The translations under genes were made by a program, and so were the position numbers. A DNA stretch of 64,000 nucleotides, from the NCBI GenBank assembly GCA_029001845.1, contig JAREWP010000100.1, positions 1-64,000 on the forward strand, read 5' to 3'. This document shows, piece by piece, positions 63,805-64,000 of the stretch. The notes beneath the pieces were generated by a model. It was given only the letters and a program-made list of their open reading frames with translations, made no database searches and had not been told where the DNA came from. The stretch is from Candidatus Magnetocorallium paracelense (GTDB lineage: Bacteria > Nitrospirota > Thermodesulfovibrionia > Thermodesulfovibrionales > Magnetobacteriaceae). Numbering within the stretch: position 1 is the stretch's first letter; each line of letters starts with the position of its first letter.

Positions 63805-64000
63805 ATGAAAATGTCCAGGAAAACACAAGCCGGCGCAATAGTGTGCTCTTTTATACTGCTTTTGTCTCAATACCTGCCGGCTGAAGAGACGGACAGGAGG
63901 CGTGTGTGGGTAGGGTTGGATCTTTTTATAAGTTTTCTCTCCGCCGATCTGGATATTGAAAAAAAGGCTACAGAAAAGGGAGAACTGGTTTTACTGATAT
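63805..64000 (+). CDS. Exported protein, 5' part (runs off the window)
   Basis: The frame starts MKMSRKTQAGAIVCSF, a signal peptide ending near PAEE, and continues RRVWVGLDLFISFLSADLDI, open to the window end. The short spacing from the TonB-dependent receptor gene suggests the same operon. The reading recalls small periplasmic proteins of the YfiR/DUF4154 kind that often follow such receptors, but too little is visible for a firm call. Confidence 0.55.
   Translation, partial: MKMSRKTQAGAIVCSFILLLSQYLPAEETDRRRVWVGLDLFISFLSADLDIEKKATEKGELVLLI

Overview
The window looks like chromosome of a Gram-negative, strictly anaerobic, signalling-rich bacterium of moderate to low GC. The evidence is a TonB-dependent receptor and lipoproteins, a CO dehydrogenase/acetyl-CoA synthase (Wood-Ljungdahl) operon with a soluble NuoEFG-like module, HgcAB-type mercury methylation genes, NapGH-like ferredoxins, and many histidine kinases, HDOD proteins and a sigma-54 activator. 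Nitrospirota or Desulfobacterota-like lineages would fit, but no rRNA gene is present and I do not commit to a phylum.

Layout. 1-3.2 kb: the 3' part of a hybrid histidine kinase and a GGDEF response regulator. 3.2-6.3 kb: a decayed region with an IS66-type transposase fragment, a YheU-like fragment, a MITE-like element and a glycosidase gene cut off at its 3' end. 6.3-7.6 kb: hgcB and hgcA on the minus strand, overlapping by GTGA, with a readable sigma-70 promoter. 7.8-12 kb: a PAS histidine kinase and an NtrC-type sigma-54 activator, divergent from hgcA. 12-20 kb: a chemoreceptor, then an accessory stretch with hicB and a nonsense-broken hicA, exported proteins, a PhnD-like gene broken by a 20-bp duplication and an adjoining IS1380-like element, and dispersed repeats. 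20.4-24.2 kb: a large secreted multidomain glycoside hydrolase, paralogous at its N-terminus to the truncated gene at 5 kb. 24.8-36.1 kb: mostly housekeeping (TudS/DUF523 protein, leuC-der-pyrE, proS, psd, pssA, leuA). 36.1-43.2 kb: minus-strand signalling genes, a PD-(D/E)XK-like protein and radC. 43.7-46.9 kb: ahcY, nth, birA. 47-56.4 kb: acsB-cooS-nuoE-nuoF-ferredoxin-nuoG. 56.4-61.1 kb: a fumarase beta-type subunit, a DUF3782-like nuclease, a cNMP/HDOD regulator, and napG/napH-like genes. 61.6-64 kb: a TonB-dependent receptor and the start of another exported protein.

How the genes fit together. The acsB-to-nuoG operon suggests that acetyl-CoA/CO chemistry is connected to NAD(H) and ferredoxin through a cytosolic NuoEFG-like complex carrying an extra ferredoxin subunit. 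HgcA uses corrinoid chemistry related to that of the corrinoid Fe-S protein of the same pathway, and HgcB would supply low-potential electrons, so both point to anaerobic one-carbon metabolism. The corrinoid Fe-S protein and methyltransferase genes are not in this window. The non-coding DNA holds several families of short palindromic or MITE-like repeats, and many of the broken genes lie next to them.

The most notable features are the complete HgcAB pair, which has unusual cysteine clusters and abuts a sheared glycosidase gene; the unusual subunit make-up of the CODH/ACS operon; and a series of exactly readable gene-decay events.
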